Shown piece after piece: positions 8,352 through 15,812 of a stretch of 64,000 nt of DNA; within the stretch, counting starts at the first letter, position 1, and each line of letters begins with the position of its first letter. The notes under the pieces were generated by a model. That model ran no database searches and was not told the DNA's origin. It saw nothing but the letters and a program-made list of their open reading frames with translations. The translations under genes and the position numbers were made by a program. Source of the DNA: Sphingomonas ginkgonis (lineage in GTDB: Bacteria; Pseudomonadota; Alphaproteobacteria; Sphingomonadales; Sphingomonadaceae); NCBI RefSeq assembly GCF_003970925.1, contig NZ_RWJF01000002.1, positions 14,137 to 78,136 of the forward strand, read 5' to 3'.

Positions 8352-8581
8352 ATGCCTGATCGTTTCACCGTCCAGCACCGCGGGGTTGGAATGCTGCGCA
8401 TCTATTTGAAGCCGTCTGACAAGATCGGCCCACGTCGCTTCTGGGTGCGAAACCTTTCTATCGCGAGCTGATCCGCACCGCGAAGGCGGTCGGCATCATC
8501 AACGCCGTCGCGCAGAACATGCATTACGGCTTCAGCAATCGCGGCCCGGCGGCTTTCAACCGTTCCGATCCTGAAAGCTGA
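8352..8581 (+). pseudogene. DUF190-like gene, frameshifted and short
   Basis: The first frame reads MLRIYLKPSDKIG up to FW and then hits a stop. Shifting by one base at about 8443 continues as GAKPFYRELIRTAKAVGIIN and QNMHYGFSNRGP to a stop at 8579. This resembles DUF190-type proteins found with fluoride exporters, in which FWGAKP is continuous. The frame is restored if one G is added to the GGG at 8443-8445. Even then the product ends earlier than usual family members (about 76 residues). It is either a decaying partner of the fluoride exporter or a gene with a sequencing error. Confidence 0.6.
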
Positions 8582-8677
8582 CTGGCAGGAAAGTCCCCAA
8601 ACCTCGCCATTCCCGGTTGCTTTGCTGGCCTGCCGTTAGCCCGGCTCGATGCTGGAGCGCGCACCTTATCACGGCAA

Positions 8678-9784
8678 TTAGCGCCGCCTTGTCGGGGGCG
8701 GAGGTGTGCCACGTGGCACACTCCGATCTTGCGCCGGGTCGCTCCTAGTTCGCTCCTGCGCTTCTCGTACGCGCGCTTCTGCTTCACGCAGCATCCTGTC
8801 AGGAATTGTTTCAATGCTGGCCCGCTCCTGGAGGAACTGCCGGACGTCACGCGCCAGATCGCGGTCATCATGCTCGGGACTGCGACCGAGCCGTTCGGCT
8901 GCGGCTTCGTAACGCCGCATGGTGTCCTGCCATCTCGCGCGGGTCTTGGAGACGAACACGGGCTGCTCGGCCCTACCAAGCGCGACCTGCATCGCCTCGC
9001 GCGCTTGACGTAGATCGGCCTCGGTCGGCTGACTGGAAGCGCCGCTGCGTATCCGCGCGCGCAACTGCGTCAGTGCCATGCTCGTGCCGGCCCTACCCTG
9101 ACCCCGCGTATAGCGCGGCGTCGCTTCCGCCTCGATACCGCGGCTCCGGAGCGCCTCGGCGAACGCTTCCCGGAACCGAAACAGGTCCTCGCGCCTCGGA
9201 TCGAACCGCTTGCGGTCGACCCCTTCGGCTTGGACGGTCAGGTGGACGTGCGGGCGCGGCGTGTCCGTGTGGAGCGACATGAGATAATCGTGGTTGTCGC
9301 CGATCATCTTCTCGGCCGCCTCACGCACCGACTGCTTGACCGTCTCGGGGTCGGTCCCCGCCGGCATCGAAAATACCATCGCAACGGCCGAGACGGTCGT
9401 GCCCTGTCGCCAGTAAAGCGGATCGGACCATTCGTCCGCGATCCGATGGGCTTCCTCCTTCGTCGCGATCTGCTCGCCATCCCGCGTCTCGAGTGGAATG
9501 TCGCCATGGCGGCCGATGTAATCGAGGTGGGCGGCCAGATGTTTGGCGCCCTTTTTCCGCCCCGTTACCTTGACCAGCACCTCCGGCGCGCGCCGCACGA
9601 CGCGCGCCAAGGTGGCCCGTGCATCCCCTTGGGTGCGCGAAGTCGCCAGTGACCTGCTGGCGAACGGCCCGGAGCCGTTGACCAGGTGGCGGGCATATTT
9701 AAGGTTCGGGTCACTAACGAGGCGCGGCTTGAAGCTCGGCTTCATCGCCTCCCAAAGCTCGTCCTCGCGACCCCCGAACGACAT
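8678..9784 (-). CDS. Relaxase / mobilisation nuclease (VirD2/MOB-P-like)
   Basis: A 368-residue conjugative relaxase. It has the three-histidine metal motif in HTDTPRPHVHLTV (His172, His179, His181 counted from the ATG at 9784). A candidate nicking tyrosine lies in AHLDYIGRHGD (Tyr89). The C-terminal third is charged and helical. The frame is open six codons upstream, but the ATG at 9784 overlaps the MobC-like stop (TGATG), which favours coupling. It should cleave oriT in the intergenic region beyond MobC and pilot the transferred strand. A copy of the parS-like palindrome lies inside its 3' end (8704-8721). Confidence 0.88.
   Translation of the reverse strand: MSFGGREDELWEAMKPSFKPRLVSDPNLKYARHLVNGSGPFASRSLATSRTQGDARATLARVVRRAPEVLVKVTGRKKGAKHLAAHLDYIGRHGDIPLETRDGEQIATKEEAHRIADEWSDPLYWRQGTTVSAVAMVFSMPAGTDPETVKQSVREAAEKMIGDNHDYLMSLHTDTPRPHVHLTVQAEGVDRKRFDPRREDLFRFREAFAEALRSRGIEAEATPRYTRGQGRAGTSMALTQLRARIRSGASSQPTEADLRQAREAMQVALGRAEQPVFVSKTRARWQDTMRRYEAAAERLGRSPEHDDRDLARDVRQFLQERASIETIPDRMLREAEARVREAQERTRSDPAQDRSVPRGTPPPPTRRR
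8704..8721. repeat. parS-like palindrome, copy 1
   Basis: An 18-bp perfect palindrome with the 16-base core TGTGCCACGTGGCACA at 8705-8720, inside the relaxase 3' end. Five further copies lie at 10437, 46306, 48901, 52459 and 59891. The core shares TGT-NN-CACGTG-NN-ACA with the chromosomal parS consensus TGTTTCACGTGAAACA. Because it recurs only in backbone or defence DNA and the plasmid encodes ParB, a partition or ParB-spreading site is the favoured reading. Confidence 0.7.
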
Positions 9785-10353
9785 CAGTCGGCGACCTCCC
9801 AAAAGGTGGTCTCACCACGCAGCACGTCCGCCAGCGCCGTAACCTGCTCGTTGATCTCTGCGCGCATGTCCGCAATGCGGCGCAGCTCGCGATCAATCTG
9901 CAACCCGCTGTCAGCCATCATGGCGGCGTTGCCGGCCTTCATTGCCTGGTTGAGGTTGCGGCCAATGCGCTGGAGCTGCATCCGGATCGGCGCAACGGCA
10001 TCGCGCAGGCCGTCGTCGACGCCCCCCTTTAGCGCAATGTGCCGGCGCACGAGCGCCTTGATCCATCCGGCACGATCTACGCCCCGCTCGGCCGCACGAT
10101 GATCCAGGACGGCCGTTTCAACGTCCGTGAAGGTGAGCGACACACGATTGCCGGCGCTGTCGGCGCGTGGCGCGATCCGCGGCGCGTCGGCCACGTGCTT
10201 CAAGGCTTGCTGAAGCACGGTGCGCAGGAGCGCGCTGCGCCCTCCCCTGCCCTCCGCCACGGCGTCAAACGCGGCAAGCAGCTCGCGATCGACGCGCGCC
10301 GTCAACATCGCTGAATCTTTGGTGGGGGATGAAGATTGCGGCGCAAGCGACAT
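9784..10353 (-). CDS. MobC-like relaxosome accessory protein
   Basis: A 189-residue protein with an N-terminal ribbon-helix-helix-like segment (MLTARVDRELLAAFDAVAE) and a C-terminal coiled-coil region containing IRMQLQRIGRNLNQAMKAGN. The latter matches the MobC/plasmid mobilisation relaxosome pattern. It would bind oriT and help the relaxase to nick. Two starts are possible: the ATG at 10353, chosen here, or the ATG at 10308, which begins directly at the RHH segment. It is directly upstream of the relaxase with a one-base overlap and faces the candidate oriT. Confidence 0.75.
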   Translation of the reverse strand: MSLAPQSSSPTKDSAMLTARVDRELLAAFDAVAEGRGGRSALLRTVLQQALKHVADAPRIAPRADSAGNRVSLTFTDVETAVLDHRAAERGVDRAGWIKALVRRHIALKGGVDDGLRDAVAPIRMQLQRIGRNLNQAMKAGNAAMMADSGLQIDRELRRIADMRAEINEQVTALADVLRGETTFWEVAD

Positions 10354-10354
10354 G

Positions 10355-10412
10355 ACCCTGCAAGGGTAATGTAATACAGCAAACGCAGCAATACCTATCC
10401 TGCCATAAAACA
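10355..10412 (+). other. Candidate origin of transfer (oriT) with IncP-like nic sequence
   Basis: Just upstream of the MobC-relaxase genes the plus strand reads ACCTATCCTGCC at 10393-10404. This matches the nic core of IncP/RP4 and T-DNA borders (YATCCTG followed by Y), so cleavage is expected between 10402 and 10403. A short dyad ACCCT-GCA-AGGGT lies at 10355-10367 and could be a MobC site. If nicked here, bases to the right of 10403 on the plus strand would enter the recipient first. This is a motif match in the right place, with no experimental support. Confidence 0.5.
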
Positions 10413-10436
10413 ACCCCCACCAAAATCAGCCTTCAC

Positions 10437-10454
10437 GTGTGCCACGTGGCACAC
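10437..10454. repeat. parS-like palindrome, copy 2
   Basis: The 16-base core TGTGCCACGTGGCACA occupies 10438-10453, with one more matching base pair outside. It lies between the parB stop (10552) and the MobC start (10353), next to the candidate oriT. This is the copy closest to parAB and the most natural centromere. Confidence 0.75.
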
Positions 10455-10551
10455 CCAATCCGTCTTGGAAGTGTGGAAGTCGCGGAAGGAAGGATTGGAC
10501 CTGGGCGCGAGCGTCGCCCGCTGCCGGCGCTCTCCGTTCAATCCAGCGCGA

Positions 10552-11562
10552 TCAGCGCCAACTCACGATGCGCGGTTCCGCTTCACCATCGAAGTGCAAC
10601 AGTGCCTCGACAACCATCGCGCGCTTACCCTCGATTTCGATCGTCGGGCGCTCCACCCGCTGCTTGCCCGTCTTCTGCTTGGACGGGGTGCGAGGGGATG
10701 GGGCAGGGGTCGCGGTCACGACGCTACTCACCACCGCCGCACCTTCGGGCACCGGCGCTTCGTCGAGGGCGCGATCGGCTTCCTCGTCGCGGATCGTGTC
10801 GGTAGGAGGCAGCGGGGCGGGGCTCTCGACCGACGGCTCGGACTCACTCTCAGCGGGAGTTTGGGAAGTCTCGGCTTGCGCGGAAGGGGCAGGCTTCGTT
10901 GCCGGCTTCTTTGCTCCTACCTCGCGCGCGAACCGCTCGCACGCCAATACCGTCATGTCCTCCGCCACGGTGTTGGCGACAAAGGTCCGGGTTGCCGCGT
11001 CGTCAGTCTTCGCGGCCTGGGCGAGGGCGACCGCACTTCGCATCGAAATATCCGCAAACAGCGCAGCGATATAGTCGGGCGCCTTCGCGAGACCTTGATA
11101 GCGGGTCAGCAAGGTACGGTTGCGGCCCGTCGCCCGTGCCAGCTCGGCAAGCGAGCGCCCGTTGGCGACCTGTCCGGTGACAAACCGGATCATGTCGGCC
11201 GTCGATAGATCCTCGCGTTGATCGTTCTCTATGAACTGGTCGATCCGGACCTGCTCGACGTCATCCGTCTTGCTGATGATCGCACGGACTTGCACGCCGA
11301 GCTTCTGACACGCCCGCCAGCGGCGCTCACCGAACATGATCCGGTAGCGGCCCTCGGCGTCTTTCGGAGCAACGGTGATCGGTTGAAGCTGACCGCGCTC
11401 CTTGATCGTCTCCGCCATTTCGTCGATCTTGGCGGGATCAATCTCGCCGCGGACGTTCTCGGGATCGGGATACACCAGCTCGGGATCGAGAAGCTGGACG
11501 CGATCAGCGTCAGCTACGGCAGCCTTCTCGCTGAAAACGTCGAAGCCGGAAAAGTCGGTCAT
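10552..11562 (-). CDS. parB: ParB plasmid partition protein
   Basis: A 336-residue ParB/Spo0J-type protein. The ParB N-terminal CTPase/nuclease-like domain (about residues 25-115) carries the box MFGERRWRACQKLG, then FIENDQREDLSTADMIRF. A helix-turn-helix region follows (SLAELARATGRNRTLLTRYQGL). Then come an acidic Pro/Glu-rich linker and a short C-terminal dimerisation segment. It binds a centromere and works with ParA to segregate the plasmid. Its ATG overlaps the parA stop by four bases. The palindrome 98 bases beyond its stop and its five relatives are candidate binding sites. Confidence 0.93.
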   Translation of the reverse strand: MTDFSGFDVFSEKAAVADADRVQLLDPELVYPDPENVRGEIDPAKIDEMAETIKERGQLQPITVAPKDAEGRYRIMFGERRWRACQKLGVQVRAIISKTDDVEQVRIDQFIENDQREDLSTADMIRFVTGQVANGRSLAELARATGRNRTLLTRYQGLAKAPDYIAALFADISMRSAVALAQAAKTDDAATRTFVANTVAEDMTVLACERFAREVGAKKPATKPAPSAQAETSQTPAESESEPSVESPAPLPPTDTIRDEEADRALDEAPVPEGAAVVSSVVTATPAPSPRTPSKQKTGKQRVERPTIEIEGKRAMVVEALLHFDGEAEPRIVSWR

Positions 11563-12299
11563 TTATGGCTCCCAATCCGGGTCATCGCTTCCTCAAGGAA
11601 CGCTCGCATGGGCGGCAGCGAGGTTCGCACGTCCTTGTCGAACCGCCACACCGGCACATGCTCTTGAATAGCCTGACTGTAGTGTGCGCGCTCCGGGAGA
11701 TAGTTCGTGAACAGGTTCTTCCCGATTTTTTCCTTGATCGCTGCCAGCATCTTCATCTGGTGAGTGTCGTTGGCGCGAACGCGATTGGGAACGAGCCCTA
11801 CGACGTGGATCGGCGTTTTCCGGCGCTGATTCACGGTCTGGATCGAGTCTGAAACCTGTTTGGTCGCTGCCGGCCCGAACGGTCCAAGCTCGACTGGGAC
11901 GATCAGGTGGTTGCACACCAACAAGGCCGCAAAGTTGATCCACGACCACGAGGGCGGCGTATCGATGACGCAGAAGTCGAAATACGAGTCGAGCGTCGGA
12001 AAATTGGCATTCAGGGCCGAGAGTGCACGCGGATAGTTCGCATCATACTCTCCACCCATGCGATTGGAGTAGATCGCGAGCCGGGGAAACGTAGCGGGGG
12101 GAACATAGTTCGGCTCGAATAGGGGCTTGCACGTGCCGAGGCTCTCAAACTCAGCAAGCGCATCGGTGGCATTGCACTGGCGATCGAGATCAAGGAACAG
12201 CACACGATGGCCGCCATCGGCGAGTACCCACGCCAGATGACAGGCGATCATGGTCTTGCCGGCGCCGCCTTTCTCCACATTGATGGCGATGGTCTTCAC
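11559..12299 (-). CDS. parA: ParA plasmid partition ATPase
   Basis: A 246-residue deviant Walker ATPase of the ParA/MinD family. The Walker A motif KGGAGKT is at residues 10-16, with the signature lysine at position 10. FLDLDRQCNATDAL is the switch region after strand 2, and VIDTPPSW is the Walker B area. There is no N-terminal HTH, so it is the shorter type Ib-like form and autoregulation would rely on another protein. It hydrolyses ATP to move ParB-bound plasmids over the nucleoid. The gene is followed by parB with an ATGA overlap and preceded by a small membrane ORF. Confidence 0.94.
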   Translation of the reverse strand: MKTIAINVEKGGAGKTMIACHLAWVLADGGHRVLFLDLDRQCNATDALAEFESLGTCKPLFEPNYVPPATFPRLAIYSNRMGGEYDANYPRALSALNANFPTLDSYFDFCVIDTPPSWSWINFAALLVCNHLIVPVELGPFGPAATKQVSDSIQTVNQRRKTPIHVVGLVPNRVRANDTHQMKMLAAIKEKIGKNLFTNYLPERAHYSQAIQEHVPVWRFDKDVRTSLPPMRAFLEEAMTRIGSHK

Positions 12300-12302
12300 G
12301 CC

Positions 12303-12494
12303 TTACCAGCCTCGATCGCAGTTGTTGTTCCAGTGCTCATAACCGCGATAGTTGGAATCCGTGCGGGTGTTGCGACGCGCCTCCTCGTCGGGAGTGTCAC
12401 CACTCCAGATGCCGGGGTTCGCTCCCCCGCCGCCGCGGAGGACGGCCCAAGCGATCAGGACGAACAGTCCGATCGTCAGCAGATTACCCAACAT
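12303..12494 (-). CDS. Small single-pass membrane protein, unknown function
   Basis: A 63-residue ORF with one N-terminal transmembrane segment (LLTIGLFVLIAWAVL), a Gly-rich hinge and a polar tail rich in Asn and Arg. I do not recognise a family. It ends three bases before the parA start on the same strand and would be the first gene of the parAB operon. It could regulate or couple partition to the membrane, but nothing in the sequence proves that. The position and sensible composition make it a likely real gene. Confidence 0.55.
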   Translation of the reverse strand: MLGNLLTIGLFVLIAWAVLRGGGGANPGIWSGDTPDEEARRNTRTDSNYRGYEHWNNNCDRGW

Positions 12495-12534
12495 GGCCTT
12501 CGCCTCCGTCGCCTTGATGAAAGGCTCATCCTGT

Positions 12535-12572
12535 AATAAGTGGTATCCGAAATCGCGTCAATAGGTGGTATC
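12535..12572. promoter_or_regulatory. Direct repeats in the parAB / RHH divergent region
   Basis: AATAAGTGGTATC (12535-12547) and AATAGGTGGTATC (12560-12572) are near-identical direct repeats 25 bp apart, in the 98-bp region between the par operon and the divergent 67-residue gene. They are a good candidate operator for that small protein. A half palindrome GCGTGGCACA (12580-12589) follows. Confidence 0.45.
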
Positions 12573-12592
12573 AACAATGCGCGTGGCACAGG

Positions 12593-12796
12593 ATGGTCTC
12601 TAACAAATCCGGATCGGTCGGTCGCCCGCGGATTAACGCGGACCAGACGATGGCGCGTTTTCCGGACGGAACACTGGTTCGGGTGAAGGCGGTGCTGCGG
12701 GATGGTGAGAACCAGGCCGACTTCATACGCGAGGCGGTTGAGCTTGAGCTTCGCAGACGAGAGGGGCCGCCGGTAGGCGGCCCCGGTCGCGCCTAG
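12593..12796 (+). CDS. Small ribbon-helix-helix-like protein
   Basis: A 67-residue protein whose middle (FPDGTLVRVKAVLRDGENQADFIREAVELELRRRE, residues about 23-57) has the strand-helix-helix rhythm of CopG/Arc repressors. DFIREAVELELRRR resembles the second helix. It is divergent from the parAB operon, and two 13-bp direct repeats precede it. A repressor of itself and of parAB is therefore a reasonable suggestion, especially because ParA lacks its own HTH. The GC-rich end of the gene carries a strong hairpin shared with the convergent ssb gene. No specific family name is claimed. Confidence 0.6.
   Translation: MVSNKSGSVGRPRINADQTMARFPDGTLVRVKAVLRDGENQADFIREAVELELRRREGPPVGGPGRA
12763..12784. 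terminator. Hairpin between convergent RHH-like and ssb genes
   Basis: A perfect nine-base-pair stem: GGGGCCGCC at 12763-12771, loop GGTA, then GGCGGCCCC at 12776-12784. It lies at the 3' ends of two convergent genes. It has no clear T-run, so it may act as a bidirectional stem-loop end or be only a stable 3' structure. Confidence 0.5.
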
Positions 12797-13113
12797 TCGC
12801 GGTCCTCCGAACCCTTGGCGAGAACCGCGAAGCCGTCGGCGATCAGCTCCACTGTATAGCGACGGCCCTCGGCCGTATCGTAAGAGTTCTGACGGACGCG
12901 GCCCGTGATATGCACCAGGTCGCCCTTCTGCGCCTTGGCGGCGCGTTCGGTCAGCTTGCCGAACAGCGTCACCTCATTCCAATGCGTGTCCGTCACCCAC
13001 TCGCCATTCTCCTGGCGGTTGTAGTTGGCGGCGACGTTCAGCTTGGTCACTTTGTCGTGCTCCGTGATCTTCCCGACCCGGCCGATGATCCGAAACTCCG
13101 CGATGTTCTGCAT
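12793..13113 (-). CDS. ssb: Single-stranded DNA-binding protein
   Basis: A 106-residue OB-fold SSB. It begins MQNIAEFRIIGRVGKI and contains ANYNRQENGEWVTDTHWNEV and LVHITGRVRQNSYDTAEGRRY, the normal positions of the DNA-binding aromatic residues. It lacks the long acidic C-terminal tail of chromosomal SSB and ends SEDRD, so partner recruitment may differ. The frame is open upstream, but the ATG at 13113 matches the family start. Plasmid SSBs are often carried in the region entering the recipient first, which fits the proposed transfer direction. It converges with the RHH-like gene. Confidence 0.9.
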   Translation of the reverse strand: MQNIAEFRIIGRVGKITEHDKVTKLNVAANYNRQENGEWVTDTHWNEVTLFGKLTERAAKAQKGDLVHITGRVRQNSYDTAEGRRYTVELIADGFAVLAKGSEDRD

Positions 13114-13645
13114 GGTCCTGTCCTTCCGATCGATCAGGCTCATTCCTGATGGGAATTGAAGGGGAGTGCAGACGCCGCGATCAAGCCAAAAAACGGAGGG
13201 TCTGCGTAGCGGAAACCGTAGGCGCAGCCGGTTATTTGCTTGATCGTAGAAGGCGGCCAGCGCCCATTTTCCCATCAGTTCAGGATTAGCCGTTCGGAAG
13301 GGATCGGCCTTGAAACTCGCGCGGGGTTCGCGCCGGCCCGGACATGGATCGCGGCGACGCATGATGATCGGCCAGCTCGCCACGGTCGCAGGGAAAAGGG
13401 ATGAAAAGACGCTTGATAAGGAAAGCTGCCGGCTTGATCGCGCAACCCGCCGCTGGGGACTGGCGCTATGGCCGCATTGAAGGACGAAAAACGGCTGCAC
13501 CAGGCACGAACGCGGTTATTTGAGCGCAACAGAAAACGCATGCTCCTCCCGGGAGCACCGCGACGCGAAGCGGCGCGTCCGACGGTTCGTCTTGATGTTG
13601 GTGTTTGAGTGGAATGCGTCGGTTTGTTTCGGAACGGGCTCGCCG
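13114..13645. other. Non-coding region between ssb and HTH gene with GCTTGAT repeats
   Basis: No convincing gene is seen in these 532 bases; short open frames lack ribosome sites and family resemblance. The sequence CGATCAAGC at 13178-13186 is the inverse of GCTTGATCG at 13238-13246 (nine-base arms, 51 apart). GCTTGATC occurs again at 13432 and GCTTGATA at 13411. These may be protein-binding sites related to replication or partition. Otherwise it probably holds the ssb promoter. Confidence 0.4.
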
Positions 13646-14482
13646 TCAGGCGTCAAAGCGTTGGCCGTCTAGGCCAACTCCATCTGTCCCTAGAATATAT
13701 GAATCTAGGAGCGGTTGACCATTTTTTTGAGACTCTTGTTGCTCGATCGCTGCGGCAAGGCTGTCCAGCACGCGACGCAGACCGTCGTCCTGGATTTCCT
13801 CGGCAACGACCTGTCGGGGCGTGCGCCATAGACGCATCGCCTCGATCTCCTCGATGCGGTCGGCCTCGCGCTGCATCACGTCGTCAGGCAGCGGGGCGGG
13901 CCGGAGAAAGCGCGGAAGGAAACGAGCGAGGCGGTTAGGAAAGCTCATTCGATAGACATTGGACGTCTGTGCGTTGCGGGCCTTCGGCCGATCAGCGGGA
14001 GGGTCAATCGGCACACACCGGCGCTGCTTGTCGAGCAAACCCATTCTGGCAAGAATCGACAGCCCGCGCCCTACGCTGGCGCGGGACAAGCCGGTCGCAG
14101 CCTCAATCCACTCCCAGGTCGGGAACACCTTGCCGGCGCAGGTCCGGGCTAGTGTGGTGAGCTGCTCAAACACTCGAACCGCCGCGGGCGTAATCAGCGT
14201 GACGAGCCGTTCGTCCTCGGTGAGCTGACGCGCTTCGGAGCGGGCGAGGCGGCGGATGGCGTTCTTGCGTTTCAGCAGCTCGACGGCCTTCTTGTAGAGC
14301 CGGTCGGTCTCACCCTTTGCGTAGCTGTAGAAGAAGTCGTCCTCGAAAGTGCCAGCTCTACGACTGTTCGGATGGACGTGCGCGCGCGTGGGATTTGGTG
14401 CGCCCGATCGCGACCTCGGCCGCGCCCGCTCGATGCGGTCGAGCGCCATGAAGCTCGCCCGCGCGAGTGTAACAGCTCCCAT
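13646..14482 (-). CDS. Winged-helix DNA-binding protein of the plasmid replication region
   Basis: A 278-residue protein with a basic N-terminus and a central helix-turn-helix (TWEWIEAATGLSRASVGRGLSILARMGLLDKQ, about residues 127-160) typical of winged-helix proteins, then a charged C-terminal half. Similar proteins accompany RPA-type replication genes in sphingomonad-type plasmids; a copy-control or accessory replication role is inferred. It lies downstream of the iteron array and repA on the same strand. The first in-frame start is used; the Met at residue 12 is an alternative. I do not assign a gene symbol. Confidence 0.65.
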   Translation of the reverse strand: MGAVTLARASFMALDRIERARPRSRSGAPNPTRAHVHPNSRRAGTFEDDFFYSYAKGETDRLYKKAVELLKRKNAIRRLARSEARQLTEDERLVTLITPAAVRVFEQLTTLARTCAGKVFPTWEWIEAATGLSRASVGRGLSILARMGLLDKQRRCVPIDPPADRPKARNAQTSNVYRMSFPNRLARFLPRFLRPAPLPDDVMQREADRIEEIEAMRLWRTPRQVVAEEIQDDGLRRVLDSLAAAIEQQESQKNGQPLLDSYILGTDGVGLDGQRFDA

Positions 14483-14631
14483 CTTCCGTCCCCTCCGTAG
14501 GGCCGGGACCAGGCAAAACTAGAGCGTGGCGCGAAGCGCGCTCCCTTGAACCGAGGCTCGGGAACGGGTATGAGAGGGGTGTCTTACGTCCCGATCGATG
14601 CCGCCAAGCATCGCTCATCACGTTCCAGGGT

Positions 14632-14651
14632 GCCCGGCCTTCGTGCCGGGC
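14632..14651. terminator. GC-rich hairpin upstream of the HTH gene
   Basis: GCCCGGC (14632-14638) pairs with GCCGGGC (14645-14651) around a six-base loop and is followed by ATTCGTTT. It may end repA-region transcripts or shield the iterons from read-through. A second dyad, GTGATTT-N6-AAATCAC, is at 14715-14734. Confidence 0.4.
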
Positions 14652-14757
14652 ATTCGTTTATGTGGTCACGGCCGCTTCCTGTTTTCCGCCGCCCGCCGTT
14701 CGCGATCGACGATGGTGATTTTTGCAGAAATCACGACGCCGGCGAACAACTACAATT

Positions 14758-14880
14758 CGTGCTTTGGCGGACCGAAGCCAGAAAAAGCTCGTGCTTTTGC
14801 GGACCCGAGCGAATGGCGTTCGTGCTTTTGCGGACCAGCTCTCGTGCTATCGCGGACCAGTCTTCGTGCTTTGACGGACC
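14758..14880 (+). repeat. Iteron array downstream of repA (five copies)
   Basis: Five copies of a 16-base motif with consensus CGTGCTTTNGCGGACC start at 14758, 14790, 14821, 14843 and 14865. Spacings are 32, 31, 22 and 22 bases, that is two or three helical turns. Variants are in the central three bases. They lie beside the repA stop and match copies on the other side of the gene. This is the expected binding array for an iteron-type initiator and marks the replication origin region. Confidence 0.88.
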
Positions 14881-14919
14881 AGCGACGCTGCGACCGCTAA
14901 ACCGATTCGGTAAGCCCAC

Positions 14920-15780
14920 TTAGGAAACTGGCAGCGATGCCTTGGGTGTGATCGTCACCGTACTAGCGGCAGTGGTTCGCCGGGTTCCTTTGACTGTATC
15001 TACAGAAGGACCTTCGCCCATGGCGATATGGTAGTCCGGAATGCAGTTCTCCTCCGCGATGCTCTTCATCGCGTGGCGGAAGTGCTTCAACGAGTTCTGG
15101 TAGCCTAGTTGGAGACGCAGATCGTCTAGCCCCACCTGAACCGCGCCGTCTTGGCACGTGGATCGCGCGACTTCGTAAAGCCGACGTTCGACCGGCCCTA
15201 GCTGGAAGTAGGAGGGAGAATATTCCAGCACGCGACGATCGCGCAGGATCGCGCGGTACAGCCAGTCGCACAGGCGAACCTTGACGCCCTTCAGGCGCTT
15301 CTCGCCGCGTGCGTTCTTCTGGTAATGAAGCTGAGCTTCCGACAGCCAGGAAAAGAAACCTGCCTGTCCTTCGCCACCCGCCTCGATGTTGGTCTTGATC
15401 TGCGTGCCCTGCAGTCTTTCCAGGGCATCCGACAGCCGCGAATAGGACCGCGCGGAGCCGTTGACGCCCGTGACGCGGAATAGGTCGTGGGCCGTAAAGT
15501 AAAAGTCCTGTGCGACGGTCTCTCCGGCGTCGAGCTTCGCTACCAGAAGGCTGGCGATATAAAGCAGCACTTCCTTGTCGTAGATGGTTGCCACACCACG
15601 GGGACCGGGGCCGATCTCGATCGACACGGATTCGGTCTTGTAGATGAGCGACCGCTTCCACGCCGTCTTGGTCAGCGCGAAAAATGGGTATGCCATCAGC
15701 GATTGCTCGCCGCGGATCTCCGTCAGCAACGGACTGTCGAGGACGAACAGGTCGCCTTGACCTGTGGTCCGGCCAGTCAT
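14920..15780 (-). CDS. repA: RPA-family plasmid replication initiator
   Basis: A 286-residue protein of the replication initiator protein A (RPA) family common in alphaproteobacterial plasmids. Recognisable segments are MAYPFFALTKTAWKRSL, IEIGPGPRGVATIYDKEVLL, SYSRLSDALERLQGTQIKTN and EYSPSYFQLGPVERRLYEVA. It should bind the CGTGCTTTNGCGGACC iterons that occur on both sides of the gene and start replication. The ATG at 15780 is used; an in-frame ATG 28 codons later is possible. The flanking iterons suggest autoregulation, because three copies lie in its promoter region. Confidence 0.92.
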   Translation of the reverse strand: MTGRTTGQGDLFVLDSPLLTEIRGEQSLMAYPFFALTKTAWKRSLIYKTESVSIEIGPGPRGVATIYDKEVLLYIASLLVAKLDAGETVAQDFYFTAHDLFRVTGVNGSARSYSRLSDALERLQGTQIKTNIEAGGEGQAGFFSWLSEAQLHYQKNARGEKRLKGVKVRLCDWLYRAILRDRRVLEYSPSYFQLGPVERRLYEVARSTCQDGAVQVGLDDLRLQLGYQNSLKHFRHAMKSIAEENCIPDYHIAMGEGPSVDTVKGTRRTTAASTVTITPKASLPVS

Positions 15781-15812
15781 GCCGCAACTTCCACAAAGAG
15801 CCGCGCGCGGCC

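Noticed and set aside
12580..12589. Additional parS-like palindrome near the RHH-like gene
   Set aside because: Only half of the palindrome (GCGTGGCACA) is present; the other arm does not match.
13275..13541. 88-residue leftward open frame in the ssb-HTH gap
   Set aside because: No ribosome site, no family resemblance, Arg/Ser-rich composition and overlap with repeats; treated as non-coding.
14758..14880. Possible CRISPR array
   Set aside because: Repeats are only 16 bases with 6-16 base gaps, the gaps are not of uniform spacer length, and the motif recurs at the repA promoter; iterons explain it.
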